This document shows positions 36,105-44,312 of a stretch of 63,198 bases of DNA, piece by piece. The notes beneath the pieces were generated by a model. That model searched no databases. It saw only the letters and a list, made by a program, of their open reading frames with translations, and was not told the origin of the DNA. Numbering within the stretch: the first letter of the stretch is position 1; every line of letters starts with the position of its first letter. The stretch lies in the IMG/VR virus record IMGVR_UViG_3300045929_000106, positions 1-63,198 of that record. One strand, given 5' to 3'. A program made the position numbers and the translations under genes. Origin of the DNA: a virus.

Positions 36105-36839
36105 TCACGATTTGGCGGGCGTGGAGCGCCAAGCATTCAGCAGCTCGGCGTCCATGTCCTTGGGGGCGTCTTTCGGGTCCGCCTTGCGGAAGAGGTGCGA
36201 CTGCTCCGGCGGGGCAGTCTCCACCGGCAGCTTGTAGCGGGAGCGGAGGTCGCGCTCGATCTCGTCCCGCTGGTCCTTCTTCCACTGTTCGTTGGCCTTC
36301 TTTTCCTCTTCCTGCACGCGGGGCCCGATGTACTCCTTGTAGGCCGCGCGCAGAGGAATCCGCTGCTCGTTGGCGATGCGGTCTATCGCCTCCAGGTCCG
36401 GTTTCTCCTTGAAGCGGGCGACGTGCTCGGCGGTGATTTCGGCGGTGTCCTTGATGACACCGGCGTAGCGCCGCCCCATGTCCATCTGGAGCGCCATCAG
36501 ATCGTCCTTCGACACGTACTTGCTCGCGTCGAAGGCGGGCTGTTGGGCTCCGTTCCCGTTCTGGTGCTGCTGGCGGTAGTCCTGCAGCTCCTGCATGGCG
36601 GCGTTGTACTCCTGCGCCATGCGGTCGTATTCGGCCTGCGCCTTGGGATACCAGTCCTGGTATTGCTTCACGCGCCCGAGCTGGGCTTGGTAGTCCTCCG
36701 TCGCCGTTTTGACAAGGGAGTTCAGCTTGGGGCCCAGTTTCTCGTGGCCGTAGATCTTGGTCAGCGCGGCGGTGACTGCCTCGTCGGAGTAACCGGCTTC
36801 GGCCAGCGCCTGCGTCATGAGTTCCTGAAAAGTCTGCAT
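36105..36839 (-). CDS. Scaffolding protein
   Basis: A 244-residue helical, highly charged, Gln-rich protein with a coiled coil near residues 55-110 and a short basic C-terminus (RKADPKDAPKDMD). The place directly upstream of the capsid gene and the composition are those of capsid scaffolds. It overlaps the upstream gene by one base (TAATG). No protease motif is seen. Confidence 0.65.
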   Translation of the reverse strand: MQTFQELMTQALAEAGYSDEAVTAALTKIYGHEKLGPKLNSLVKTATEDYQAQLGRVKQYQDWYPKAQAEYDRMAQEYNAAMQELQDYRQQHQNGNGAQQPAFDASKYVSKDDLMALQMDMGRRYAGVIKDTAEITAEHVARFKEKPDLEAIDRIANEQRIPLRAAYKEYIGPRVQEEEKKANEQWKKDQRDEIERDLRSRYKLPVETAPPEQSHLFRKADPKDAPKDMDAELLNAWRSTPAKS

Positions 36840-37177
36840 TACATTCCTTGCGGGGGCGCTGGAAGCGTCATCGGGTTCTGGGTCATCCCAGTGATCGCGG
36901 GACCAGTGGGACCCATCTCCGGGCCGCCTGCATCGGCTCCTTGGGGGCTCATCATCATGCGCAGTTGCGAGATCGCCTGCGCGGCCACGGGGACGAAGCT
37001 CGGCATGGACATGGCGAGCATCTTGTACCCGGTTTCGATCATGCGCACCGCTTCCAGGGCTGGCGGGAGCCCGCCCGAGAACGCGGAGGTCAGGTCAGGT
37101 TCGGCGCTGCCCCGAGACGCGGCGTCGGCGGCGTTCTCGTGGATCTCGTCGGGCAGAGGCGGTAACGAGGTCGGCAT
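36839..37177 (-). CDS. Small Pro/Met-rich protein upstream of the scaffold
   Basis: A 112-residue protein rich in Pro, Met and Ala, with one helical middle (VRMIETGYKMLAMSMPSF). It could be a second scaffold element or a regulator of assembly. No signature. Coupled to the scaffold gene by TAATG. Confidence 0.5.
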   Translation of the reverse strand: MPTSLPPLPDEIHENAADAASRGSAEPDLTSAFSGGLPPALEAVRMIETGYKMLAMSMPSFVPVAAQAISQLRMMMSPQGADAGGPEMGPTGPAITGMTQNPMTLPAPPQGM

Positions 37178-37261
37178 TTTGTAACAGGGATAACGCGGGC
37201 GGGAAAGGGGGCCAAAGTTACAGCGGGAGGGGCAGTTAAAGATAAACCAGGAGAGCCGGGA

Positions 37262-38170
37262 TTATTTTTTGGGGGGCGGGGGCAACTGGCGGAGAGCCTT
37301 ACGTTGCGCCTGCCTCATCGCAATGTCCAACAAATCGGGGTCCACCTGATGAACCCACTTCGTCCACTGCTCAGGCGTCAGCGTATTCAGGCGGCGCTCC
37401 AGACCTTGCAGCGCACCTTGAGCGCCCCGATAATCGCCCTGACCAATTTTGATGGCGGCGTCATTCGCAAGCAGTTGAGCGGTGTTGAATACCGGAATCT
37501 GCTGGTGCTCTGCTACATACGAGCCAAGAGCGTCCTGCACCTTCTGCCGATATTCATCAACTGGCACGTTATAGTAACGCGCATTGTTTGCGATATTTTC
37601 TTCCACTTCTCTGCCAAAGCCGTATTCGCTCTTCAGCCGCCGCAGCATGTTGGCAACCTTCTCGCCAACAAACTCACGCCCGCCCGTATCCCAAGTAGGA
37701 GCTTCCGCGATACGATGCGTCAAATCGCCAGTATGCTCAACGGCAGGGTTGAGAACGCCACCACCATAAGCCCGCTGAACTCTCAGCATCGCGTCCTCTG
37801 GCAATCCGCGCTGCGCTTCCGCCACCTTCTGGGTAAAGAGTTGCTTCAACAGCGCTGGATCTTTAGCCAGTTTCTCAAGAGCTGGGGTTGTAGGTGTCTT
37901 TACCACGCCTTGCATCACTCTCGGATCGGGGTTGTCAAAGGGGCTAAGGAAGGCTTCCAGCGCCGCTGGAGCCAGATTCCTAAATGTCATCATAGCAGGG
38001 CCACCCAGCGCAGCCGTACCTAGAGTGAAAGCGGGCATCATGCCATACCGCAGCAGAGCGTCCCCGGCTTCTGGGCTGGTGTCGAGCGGCTGACCGGCGG
38101 GAGCGGGAGGAAACGGTTGCGGCGGCCCCGGCAACTGGCGCTGGCTCCGGCCTGTAAGGGCGGGGAACAC
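37262..38170 (-). CDS. Hypothetical virion protein
   Basis: A 302-residue protein with a Pro-rich start, a hydrophobic Gly/Ala-rich helix near 55-75 and a helical C-terminal half. It is more AT-rich than its neighbours. GTG start overlapping the stop of the upstream gene (TAGTG). It may be ejected or embedded in the head; unknown. Confidence 0.5.
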   Translation of the reverse strand: MFPALTGRSQRQLPGPPQPFPPAPAGQPLDTSPEAGDALLRYGMMPAFTLGTAALGGPAMMTFRNLAPAALEAFLSPFDNPDPRVMQGVVKTPTTPALEKLAKDPALLKQLFTQKVAEAQRGLPEDAMLRVQRAYGGGVLNPAVEHTGDLTHRIAEAPTWDTGGREFVGEKVANMLRRLKSEYGFGREVEENIANNARYYNVPVDEYRQKVQDALGSYVAEHQQIPVFNTAQLLANDAAIKIGQGDYRGAQGALQGLERRLNTLTPEQWTKWVHQVDPDLLDIAMRQAQRKALRQLPPPPKK

Positions 38171-39051
38171 TACTTGCCTTTCTTGGGCGCTTTGGCGGGC
38201 GGCCCGTGCCAGTACACCGTCCTGCGATTAGGCTCATAGTAGAGCCGGTCGTACAGCTCAAAGGGCTTGCCGAAGCGCCCCTGCTGGCCCTCTACGGAAT
38301 TCTTGTCCAGGTCCCAGCGGTCATAGTAGGAGTAGTAGGGCAGCTCGATGGCCGGATCGAAACCCTTACCGATGGTGTACTGGCCCATGACTTGACCAGC
38401 AATATCCTTATTGATCCTCTGCTTTGCAGCCTCCTCCAACTCCTGCAATGCGGCCCAGGCATAGCCGGGTTGATCCATGCGTTCGCTGTACTTCAGATCA
38501 AGACCGCCAAAGATTCCTTCCCGCGCCCCTTGAGCTATCACGGGCCAGAGATCGCGAAGACGGTAATAAAGCTGATTGGGGTCCTTGGCGCTAGAAGGTT
38601 GATAGGGCGAGACAGCAAAGGTGCCATGCTGCTGCGGCATCCCCATGTACATCCTCCAAGCATCATACCGCTCAGGAGCCTCTTCTTCAGTGCGCCCCGT
38701 ATTTCCCTCGCTATAGTGAAACGGGCTGATGACCTTATACAAAACCTTATTAGTTACTGGATGCTTGGCGCGCTGTCCTTGCAGAATACCCTGGTCCGCA
38801 AGTTGCTGGGCCGCCTCATAGTAGCGCTGGCGGAACTCCGGCGTTCCTCCGTAGGGCGGCGGAGTGATAGCCGCCGGATCGGGAGCCCAGGAGCGCCAGT
38901 CGGAGCCCATGCGCTGAAAGAACTGCTGCAACGGCTGGTCGCGCTCCCAGTTAAACCGGTCGAAGCTTATGCTTTTGCCAGGAGGCGGAGGCAGACGCGG
39001 AACATCCTTCCCGGTCAGCTCCTGAATCCAACCACGCGGGAGATCCGCCAC
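38170..39051 (-). CDS. Hypothetical virion protein
   Basis: A 293-residue protein rich in Tyr, Trp, Gln and Arg, GTG start just after the portal stop. Long Trp/Tyr-containing segments (DRWDLDKNSVEGQQGRFG) do not match any enzyme. It is encoded with the portal and two other unnamed head genes, so a portal-associated or ejection protein is plausible. Confidence 0.5.
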   Translation of the reverse strand: MADLPRGWIQELTGKDVPRLPPPPGKSISFDRFNWERDQPLQQFFQRMGSDWRSWAPDPAAITPPPYGGTPEFRQRYYEAAQQLADQGILQGQRAKHPVTNKVLYKVISPFHYSEGNTGRTEEEAPERYDAWRMYMGMPQQHGTFAVSPYQPSSAKDPNQLYYRLRDLWPVIAQGAREGIFGGLDLKYSERMDQPGYAWAALQELEEAAKQRINKDIAGQVMGQYTIGKGFDPAIELPYYSYYDRWDLDKNSVEGQQGRFGKPFELYDRLYYEPNRRTVYWHGPPAKAPKKGK

Positions 39052-41010
39052 TTAGCTCTCCTTCACCGTGACGCGCGGGGGCTCCTGGCCAGAAGCCTTT
39101 CTCCCGGCTGCGTTCACGTCCCCGCTGAGCCCGAGCTGCTGCATGTACAGGAGGCGCTCCGGTATGGTGCGCACGTTGTCGGGGAGCACGCCTATATTCG
39201 GAATCCCCAATATCTCCCACAGGGTGAAGATGTCCATCCAGCCCGCGCGCGTGAGCTGGAGGTAGATCATCTTCTGCTCCACCTGGGCGCTATTCAGCCA
39301 GCTACCGGGAGAGATCTTAAAGGCGAACCGGCGCAGGAACTCCTTGGCGCGGTCCCAGCGCGGCATGGGGCCCCGCAACAGAGCCTCTGGCGTAATCCCG
39401 CCGTGTTGGTCATAATCGGCGTCATGGACATAGTCTGGCAGCATGCTACCGGGATCGAAGTCAAAGTCATCCTGAACTACGCCGCCGGGGCCCAGCTCGG
39501 TGACTCGCATCGGCAGTGTATAGAACTGGCTGAAATTGTAGGCGAGCTGCATCGCCAACTCTCGCGTGAAGGCTTCCAGTATGCGGGACCGGAAGCGAAT
39601 GGCGGGCGACATGCTGTGGAGGATCGCCTCAACACTATCGTTAGAGGGAACCTGCTTCAAGGTCATCAACTGGGAGAGATCTACTACGCCGCTTAACTCC
39701 TTCATCTCGTCCTGAATCCACTTGACGTGCTCCCACAGAGACTGGTCGAGCGGCGGCGGGTTGACAATCTGGATGCCCTTGCCCGCGAGCGGGTTCTGGT
39801 AGATCTTCCAGCCGCTCCTTCTCGTGTCGAACGTCTGGAACTCGCTTCTCGACACCGAGTTCTTGTCATGGATACTCCCAGGTTGCGCCACCTGCGCGGC
39901 ATGGTCATCGATCACACGGAGGAGGCCGTTCAAGGCCTTCTGCAGGGACAGGAGGTCCCAGACCGGCGCTTTGCCGAGCCAGCTCCAGGGGTAGGGCTGC
40001 AGGGTCAGCTTCAGGATCGGAAAGTGGCCGTGCCAGTAGTAACTGGGGCCGTCGTAGATCATCTGGGTCCCGCACCAGACCAGCATGCGCCGGTTGGGGT
40101 AGAGGGGGTCGCCCACTTTTACTTCGTAGGACCAGTTGTTGGCGGGCTTGCCGTCCTCCCACTCGCCCATGAAGATGGACTCATTGTTGAACTTCTCCCG
40201 CATGTCCTTGCGGGTGTTGCGCCGGTCATCCTTCAGGTAGCAGGTGTAGAGAGTTACTGTCGGAATCCTGGGAAGCTCGTCGCCGGTCTTGGCCCCCTTG
40301 CGGAAGGCCCAGATAGGCGAGATCACATCGGCGGCGGAGTCGCGCATCTTGCTGAGCCAGGAGGTGACCGAGCCGTCCTCCTCCGACTTCACGTCCAGGC
40401 CGTACTTGTCGCGGACGTAGTTGACCGGGACCTTGCGCTTGACGATGATACCCAGGCAGGACTCGCAGCTCTCGTTGCCGAGCGGGCGGATCGGCAGGAC
40501 GTTGCGCGGGTCCTCCGCGCAGGCCTCGATGTCGCCCAGCTCCGGCGACCAGTAGAGGTGGAGGAAGCCGGTGCCGCCCACCACGTAATACTTGATGGCG
40601 TCTGCCAAACGCAGGTCGATGGAGCGGCGCTGATACCAGAAGGTCGCCAATTTGCCGTAGATCGAGGCATGCTGCTCGAAACGCCGGTTGGCCACCGAGT
40701 AGTCCCAGAAGGGCCGGGTGTCCGTCATCAGGGCCGCGAGGTCTTCCGCGATTTTGGACACCCGGTTGGTGCGGGTGCCCGAGAGCGAAGACTTCACGTC
40801 CGCTTTGGCCGTCTCGTCCTGGCTCATCACGGCGTCGATGGCGGGGCCGATTTGGCTGTAACCGGGCTGCGCCGCGAGAAAGCTCTCGGCCTCGTGCACC
40901 GCCTCCGTCAGCCAAGCGATGGTGGGGTCGCCAATGGTGTTCTGCTCCTGGCCGCTGACCGGGTCGACCGGCAGACGCGGAGGAGTCGGAGGACCGGCGA
41001 CAACACTCAT
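39052..41010 (-). CDS. Portal protein
   Basis: A 652-residue protein, the usual size of a podovirus portal. It has a helical N-terminal region, a long stretch with PYPWSWLGKAPVWDLLSLQ and several helices matching the stem and crown, and an acidic Gly-rich end. The ATG at 41010 (MSVVAGPPTPP) is preferred to a much longer upstream frame, which reads the strand opposite another gene. Order terminase to portal to scaffold to capsid supports it. Confidence 0.75.
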   Translation of the reverse strand: MSVVAGPPTPPRLPVDPVSGQEQNTIGDPTIAWLTEAVHEAESFLAAQPGYSQIGPAIDAVMSQDETAKADVKSSLSGTRTNRVSKIAEDLAALMTDTRPFWDYSVANRRFEQHASIYGKLATFWYQRRSIDLRLADAIKYYVVGGTGFLHLYWSPELGDIEACAEDPRNVLPIRPLGNESCESCLGIIVKRKVPVNYVRDKYGLDVKSEEDGSVTSWLSKMRDSAADVISPIWAFRKGAKTGDELPRIPTVTLYTCYLKDDRRNTRKDMREKFNNESIFMGEWEDGKPANNWSYEVKVGDPLYPNRRMLVWCGTQMIYDGPSYYWHGHFPILKLTLQPYPWSWLGKAPVWDLLSLQKALNGLLRVIDDHAAQVAQPGSIHDKNSVSRSEFQTFDTRRSGWKIYQNPLAGKGIQIVNPPPLDQSLWEHVKWIQDEMKELSGVVDLSQLMTLKQVPSNDSVEAILHSMSPAIRFRSRILEAFTRELAMQLAYNFSQFYTLPMRVTELGPGGVVQDDFDFDPGSMLPDYVHDADYDQHGGITPEALLRGPMPRWDRAKEFLRRFAFKISPGSWLNSAQVEQKMIYLQLTRAGWMDIFTLWEILGIPNIGVLPDNVRTIPERLLYMQQLGLSGDVNAAGRKASGQEPPRVTVKES

Positions 41011-41103
41011 GCGGACATGGTATGGTCCTGGACTTGGCCGTCTGGACTTGCACCCCGAGCGTAAGTGAACCAACTCCGGCTGACGGTCTATCCTGCGGGA
41101 ATC

Positions 41104-42285
41104 ATGGCGTCGACACCAACCACGATTCCGCTCACCGGCACGCTCACCAGGGACGGCGACAAGTTCAGCGTGACCATCAGCGGGGAAGGGCTGCCGGTGC
41201 CGCCGGAACCCGAGCCGCCGGAGCCGGAGCCGCCCGAGGGCAAGGTGATCGTGCCCACCGGCGGGGACGACACGGGCTTCCTGCAGGGAGAGCTGAACGC
41301 GCTCGCGGACGGCGAGACGCTCATCCTGTCGGGCATGTTCAAGGTCTCGGACACGCTTTGGCTGCGCGGGTACGCCAAGGAGCTGCACGCGGACCCGGCC
41401 AAGCCTTCCGGGTTCTTGTCCTCCAGGGGCGGCCTCTGGAGCGGCCCATATGGGTCGCTTCTGTGCGTCGAGGGGGATGCGGCGAGGATACGGGGCCTGG
41501 AGTTCAACGGCCAGGGCAACCCCACCGAGATGGTGTTCTTCAACCACGGCGCGGACCACGAGATCGCGGACTGCTTTTGTCACGATATTGCGGTCAACAT
41601 GACCGGGCCGCCCTGCGCCGCGATTCACTCCGAGGCGACGGTGGGGCTGCGGGTCCGGCGCAACCGGGTGGAGCGCACCGGAGGAGTCGTAGGGGACCAG
41701 GGCGTGCGCGGGATCTGGCTGCCCACCCGGAGCGACACGCTGGTCGAAGGCAACACGGTGAAAGACACCGGACACACGGGGATTGCGGTTGAGGGGAACG
41801 GGATGATCGTGCGCGGAAATGTGGTCGAGGGGCCAATCCAGGGGACGTGCTTCAAGATTTGCTACCGGGTGATGGTGTCGCGGCGGCGGGATGTGGCTGC
41901 GGTCTATTTCGAGCAGAATACGGCGAAACGGAGCCAGCAGGGCGCGGGGCTCATGCTTCAGGACATGGCGAACCTGCCGCTGATTTCGATTGAGGGGAAC
42001 GAGTTCAGAGACTGCGGCCCAGCGGGGACCACATTCGGGGCGCTCTACTGTTCGACGCCAGCCAGGAACATCCGCTTCAAGGGGAACAAGGTGGCGAACT
42101 GCCGGAGCCTGGGCGGCCTGCTGTACGTGACCAACTCGATTTTCGAGGACACCACGTTTGAGGGCGGCAGCTCGGTCCTGCACCTGGAGAGGGACTGCAG
42201 CTACATCACGCTTACCCGGAGCGGCAGCGCGAGCGTCGGACCCGGCTGCCATCACATCACGGTGGACGGGCAGCCAGCGCGATAA
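41104..42285 (+). CDS. Right-handed parallel beta-helix protein, tailspike/pectate lyase-like
   Basis: A 393-residue protein on the strand opposite to all surrounding late genes. A Pro/Glu-rich linker near residues 35-50 is followed by beta-helix repeats (RIRGLEFNGQGN, VVGDQGVRGIWL, TLVEGNTVKDTG, MIVRGNVVEGPI, LISIEGNEFRDC). That is the pattern of pectate lyase-like or NosD-type helices used by tailspikes. An in-frame GTG at 41065 is possible, but the ATG at 41104 is preferred. It would need its own promoter. Confidence 0.7.
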   Translation: MASTPTTIPLTGTLTRDGDKFSVTISGEGLPVPPEPEPPEPEPPEGKVIVPTGGDDTGFLQGELNALADGETLILSGMFKVSDTLWLRGYAKELHADPAKPSGFLSSRGGLWSGPYGSLLCVEGDAARIRGLEFNGQGNPTEMVFFNHGADHEIADCFCHDIAVNMTGPPCAAIHSEATVGLRVRRNRVERTGGVVGDQGVRGIWLPTRSDTLVEGNTVKDTGHTGIAVEGNGMIVRGNVVEGPIQGTCFKICYRVMVSRRRDVAAVYFEQNTAKRSQQGAGLMLQDMANLPLISIEGNEFRDCGPAGTTFGALYCSTPARNIRFKGNKVANCRSLGGLLYVTNSIFEDTTFEGGSSVLHLERDCSYITLTRSGSASVGPGCHHITVDGQPAR

Positions 42286-42356
42286 GTCGCGTGACGCAAC
42301 TCAACAGGGACTCTAAGTATTCGGGAGAAGCGGCTGAAAACGCAGGCCTATGAGAA

Positions 42357-42377
42357 ATCTAAAGCGCCACTTTAGAT
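42357..42377 (+). terminator. Hairpin between convergent genes
   Basis: ATCTAAAG (42357-42364) and CTTTAGAT (42370-42377) form a perfect eight-base stem with a five-base loop. It lies between the plus-strand beta-helix gene and the minus-strand gene ending at 42391. It lacks a long T-run, so it could act as a bidirectional terminator of modest strength. Confidence 0.5.
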
Positions 42378-42390
42378 ATGTCACGGGACT

Positions 42391-42744
42391 TTAGCCGCTG
42401 TTGGTGTCCTTGTCGGCCTTGGCGGAATTCTGATCGTAGTTGGAGCGCTCGTGAATCAGCCCGGTCTCCTTCTCCACCCTGCGGACGGCGGAGACGGTGT
42501 CGAGAGTCTCGCGGACGTAACCGGCGGCCTCCAGCTTGGGGTGCATGGGCCGGTCTGCTCGGCCAGGGACTTTCACGCTGCCGTCAGGCGCGCGGTAGAC
42601 CACCACTTTCTCGCTCTGATGAATGGCGGAATCCCCGCTCCAGAAAGTTCCTTTCAGCTCATGGCCTAGACCGGCGCAGGCGAAGGGCCAGTCTCCGATG
42701 TCGATGTGTTTGCCGCAGTCGGGGCAGATGTCCATGGTCACCAT
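42391..42744 (-). CDS. Small zinc-finger-like protein
   Basis: A 117-residue frame starting MVTMDICPDCGKHIDIGDW, with CPDC and a further Cys-His (ACAGLGH) that could complete a zinc site. The ATG at 42744 overlaps the stop of the upstream gene; 42735 is an alternative. The C-terminal region is charged and Lys-rich. It lies just downstream of the KTSC-like cluster. Function unknown. Confidence 0.5.
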   Translation of the reverse strand: MVTMDICPDCGKHIDIGDWPFACAGLGHELKGTFWSGDSAIHQSEKVVVYRAPDGSVKVPGRADRPMHPKLEAAGYVRETLDTVSAVRRVEKETGLIHERSNYDQNSAKADKDTNSG

Positions 42745-43028
42745 CCGACATAATCGTGGAGCTGCTTGACGATCACTTCGCTCAGCCACTTGGGAAAGTT
42801 CGGCTTGTCCAGGCAGCGCGATTTCAGGCGCTCCAGCAAGCGCGGCTCCAGCACAACCTCCGCGCCTTCGATGGAGAGGGAGTTGAGCGCCGCGATGGCC
42901 GCGAGGAGCTGCTCCTTGTCCATGACGTTGCGGCGCAGACGGGCCGAGAGGAGCGCCATGTCCTCCACGGTAAGGATCACCGCCGGGTCCTGCGCGGCTA
43001 CCTTGCGCGGTTTAATTGTTGGAGTCAT
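42738..43028 (-). CDS. Small hypothetical protein
   Basis: A 96-residue helical protein with a GAAAGGAAGGA site before the ATG. It is encoded between the KTSC-like gene and the zinc-finger gene. Possibly a packaging-related accessory, only by location. Confidence 0.5.
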   Translation of the reverse strand: MTPTIKPRKVAAQDPAVILTVEDMALLSARLRRNVMDKEQLLAAIAALNSLSIEGAEVVLEPRLLERLKSRCLDKPNFPKWLSEVIVKQLHDYVGW

Positions 43029-43246
43029 TCCTTCTTTCCTTTGTAGTGCAGGCGCACCACGTTGTAGAAATACTTGCCGGGAGAATCGGCGGTGGTCAAG
43101 CCTTCGTACACCTGCATGGGGACGCCGGTGAACGTGTAGGCGTTGCCGTTCTTGAACGTCACCTTCAACTCCCGCTGATCGGGGTCGTATGCGGCTTCCA
43201 CAACGTGTCCGCTCTTCCTGATCTTGTACTCCAGAAGTTTAGACAT
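43025..43246 (-). CDS. KTSC-domain protein
   Basis: The 73-residue protein ends in a pattern typical of KTSC domains: an N-terminal strand with an Arg/Lys, then GNAYTFTGVPMQVYEGL, DSPGKYF, NVVRLHY. KTSC domains are found next to recombinases, phage genes and lysyl-tRNA synthetases; their action is not known. The start overlaps the stop of the terminase nuclease gene (TAATG). Confidence 0.7.
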   Translation of the reverse strand: MSKLLEYKIRKSGHVVEAAYDPDQRELKVTFKNGNAYTFTGVPMQVYEGLTTADSPGKYFYNVVRLHYKGKKE

Positions 43247-44070
43247 TAGAGCCTATCAAATACAGAATTCCACCCGGAATGGATTTCGTCCAGGGTCATG
43301 TCGGAGGCCTGCGGGTCGAACACGTCTGCCGCCGTCACCTTCTCGGTCACCCGGTCCAGGTTGATCGTCCACGAGTTCGCCACCCAGAGCGCGAGGTTGA
43401 AGGCGCGCACCCGGTCATCGTGGCCGCCGGGGTTCTCCGCGTAATCCTTCTCCAGGTTCATGCGGCAGTCCGCGTACTCCTCCGCCAGCCAGGGCGAGCG
43501 CACCACGCAGTTCTGGAGCACCAGATGGCGGGAGGCCTTCACCCAGAGGTCGCGGTTGGTCCTGGGACTCGCGTGCCAGCCCATGGCCTTGGTGGGAGTC
43601 GCCGGGGTGTCGCCGTAATACTCCCAGCGGAAGTGGTTGAAGTAGCCCAGCTCCAGGCAGGTTTGCAGGGTGCCCGCGCCGGGGCCGGGGAAGACCTCGA
43701 TGATCACCTTGCACTGCTCTTCGTCAGCGCCCGCGTAGAGGCGGCCCAGCGAGTTGATCACGTAGCCGAGGTCGAAGGCGTCGACGGGCGCGGCATACTC
43801 GCACACCTGCACGTCCTTGTTGCCGTCTTTCCCCACCTTGATGATCTCAATGGCCCCGTTGTCGGTCTTGGCGTCCTCCTTCACGCGGGCGAAGCGGTTC
43901 CAGCCGGTGCGGCCCACCGTGGGGTCGCAGCCGAGCACGTAGGTGGCGCTCTTGATCGGGGGCTCCCACATCCAGACGATGCCGCGCGGGTCGCCGTCGA
44001 ACTCGCGGGGCTCCAGCTTCTCCAGGCGGCTGCTCCGGCCCACGGTGAAGACTTCGGGGAAAGCGCTCAT
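43246..44070 (-). CDS. terL: Terminase large subunit, nuclease-domain half
   Basis: The 274-residue product reads as an RNase H-like terminase nuclease: VLGCDP with Asp49, IIEVFPGPG with Glu125, and GGHDDRVRAFNLA with Asp218-Asp219. Normal large terminases carry this domain after an ATPase domain in one protein; here they are separate genes with a small gene between. It is coupled upstream by overlap (ATGA). Confidence 0.75.
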   Translation of the reverse strand: MSAFPEVFTVGRSSRLEKLEPREFDGDPRGIVWMWEPPIKSATYVLGCDPTVGRTGWNRFARVKEDAKTDNGAIEIIKVGKDGNKDVQVCEYAAPVDAFDLGYVINSLGRLYAGADEEQCKVIIEVFPGPGAGTLQTCLELGYFNHFRWEYYGDTPATPTKAMGWHASPRTNRDLWVKASRHLVLQNCVVRSPWLAEEYADCRMNLEKDYAENPGGHDDRVRAFNLALWVANSWTINLDRVTEKVTAADVFDPQASDMTLDEIHSGWNSVFDRL

Positions 44071-44312
44071 TCCTTGTCGCAGCCTATCAGCGCGCTGGCG
44101 ATTCGCCCATACTGATCGATACGAACCTCGATATCGAGCCCGTCCCGGTGCACCTCCAACTGGATGCCGCCATCATTACAGGGAACCACCGCAAACCCCA
44201 GGAGCGTGGCGCAGGCTTCTTGCGTGGGCGGCTTAGCGTCATAGCTATCCCACCCCGGCTTCAACGAGGTCAGCCGCTGCACCCAATCGTCACAAAGCAG
44301 CGGCGCGCTCAT
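44067..44312 (-). CDS. Small protein inserted between terminase halves
   Basis: An 81-residue protein with LLCDDWVQRLTSLKPGWDSY, a GGIQLEVHRDGLDIEVRIDQ-like stretch and a Cys near the end. The WDSY...GGI.LE.H pattern recalls small bacterial proteins of unknown function. ATGA overlaps at both ends make one tightly coupled ATPase/insert/nuclease cistron set. It may be a bridge or regulator for the split terminase. Inference. Confidence 0.6.
   Translation of the reverse strand: MSAPLLCDDWVQRLTSLKPGWDSYDAKPPTQEACATLLGFAVVPCNDGGIQLEVHRDGLDIEVRIDQYGRIASALIGCDKE

Noticed and set aside
34926-37184. Plus-strand frame of 752 residues opposite capsid and scaffold genes
   Set aside because: It is the antisense of high-GC genes with strong coding signal on the minus strand; Arg/Gly/Val-biased.
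41011-42255. Extension of the portal frame upstream of 41010
   Set aside because: The extension reads opposite the beta-helix gene and has antisense-like composition; the ATG at 41010 gives a normal portal size.
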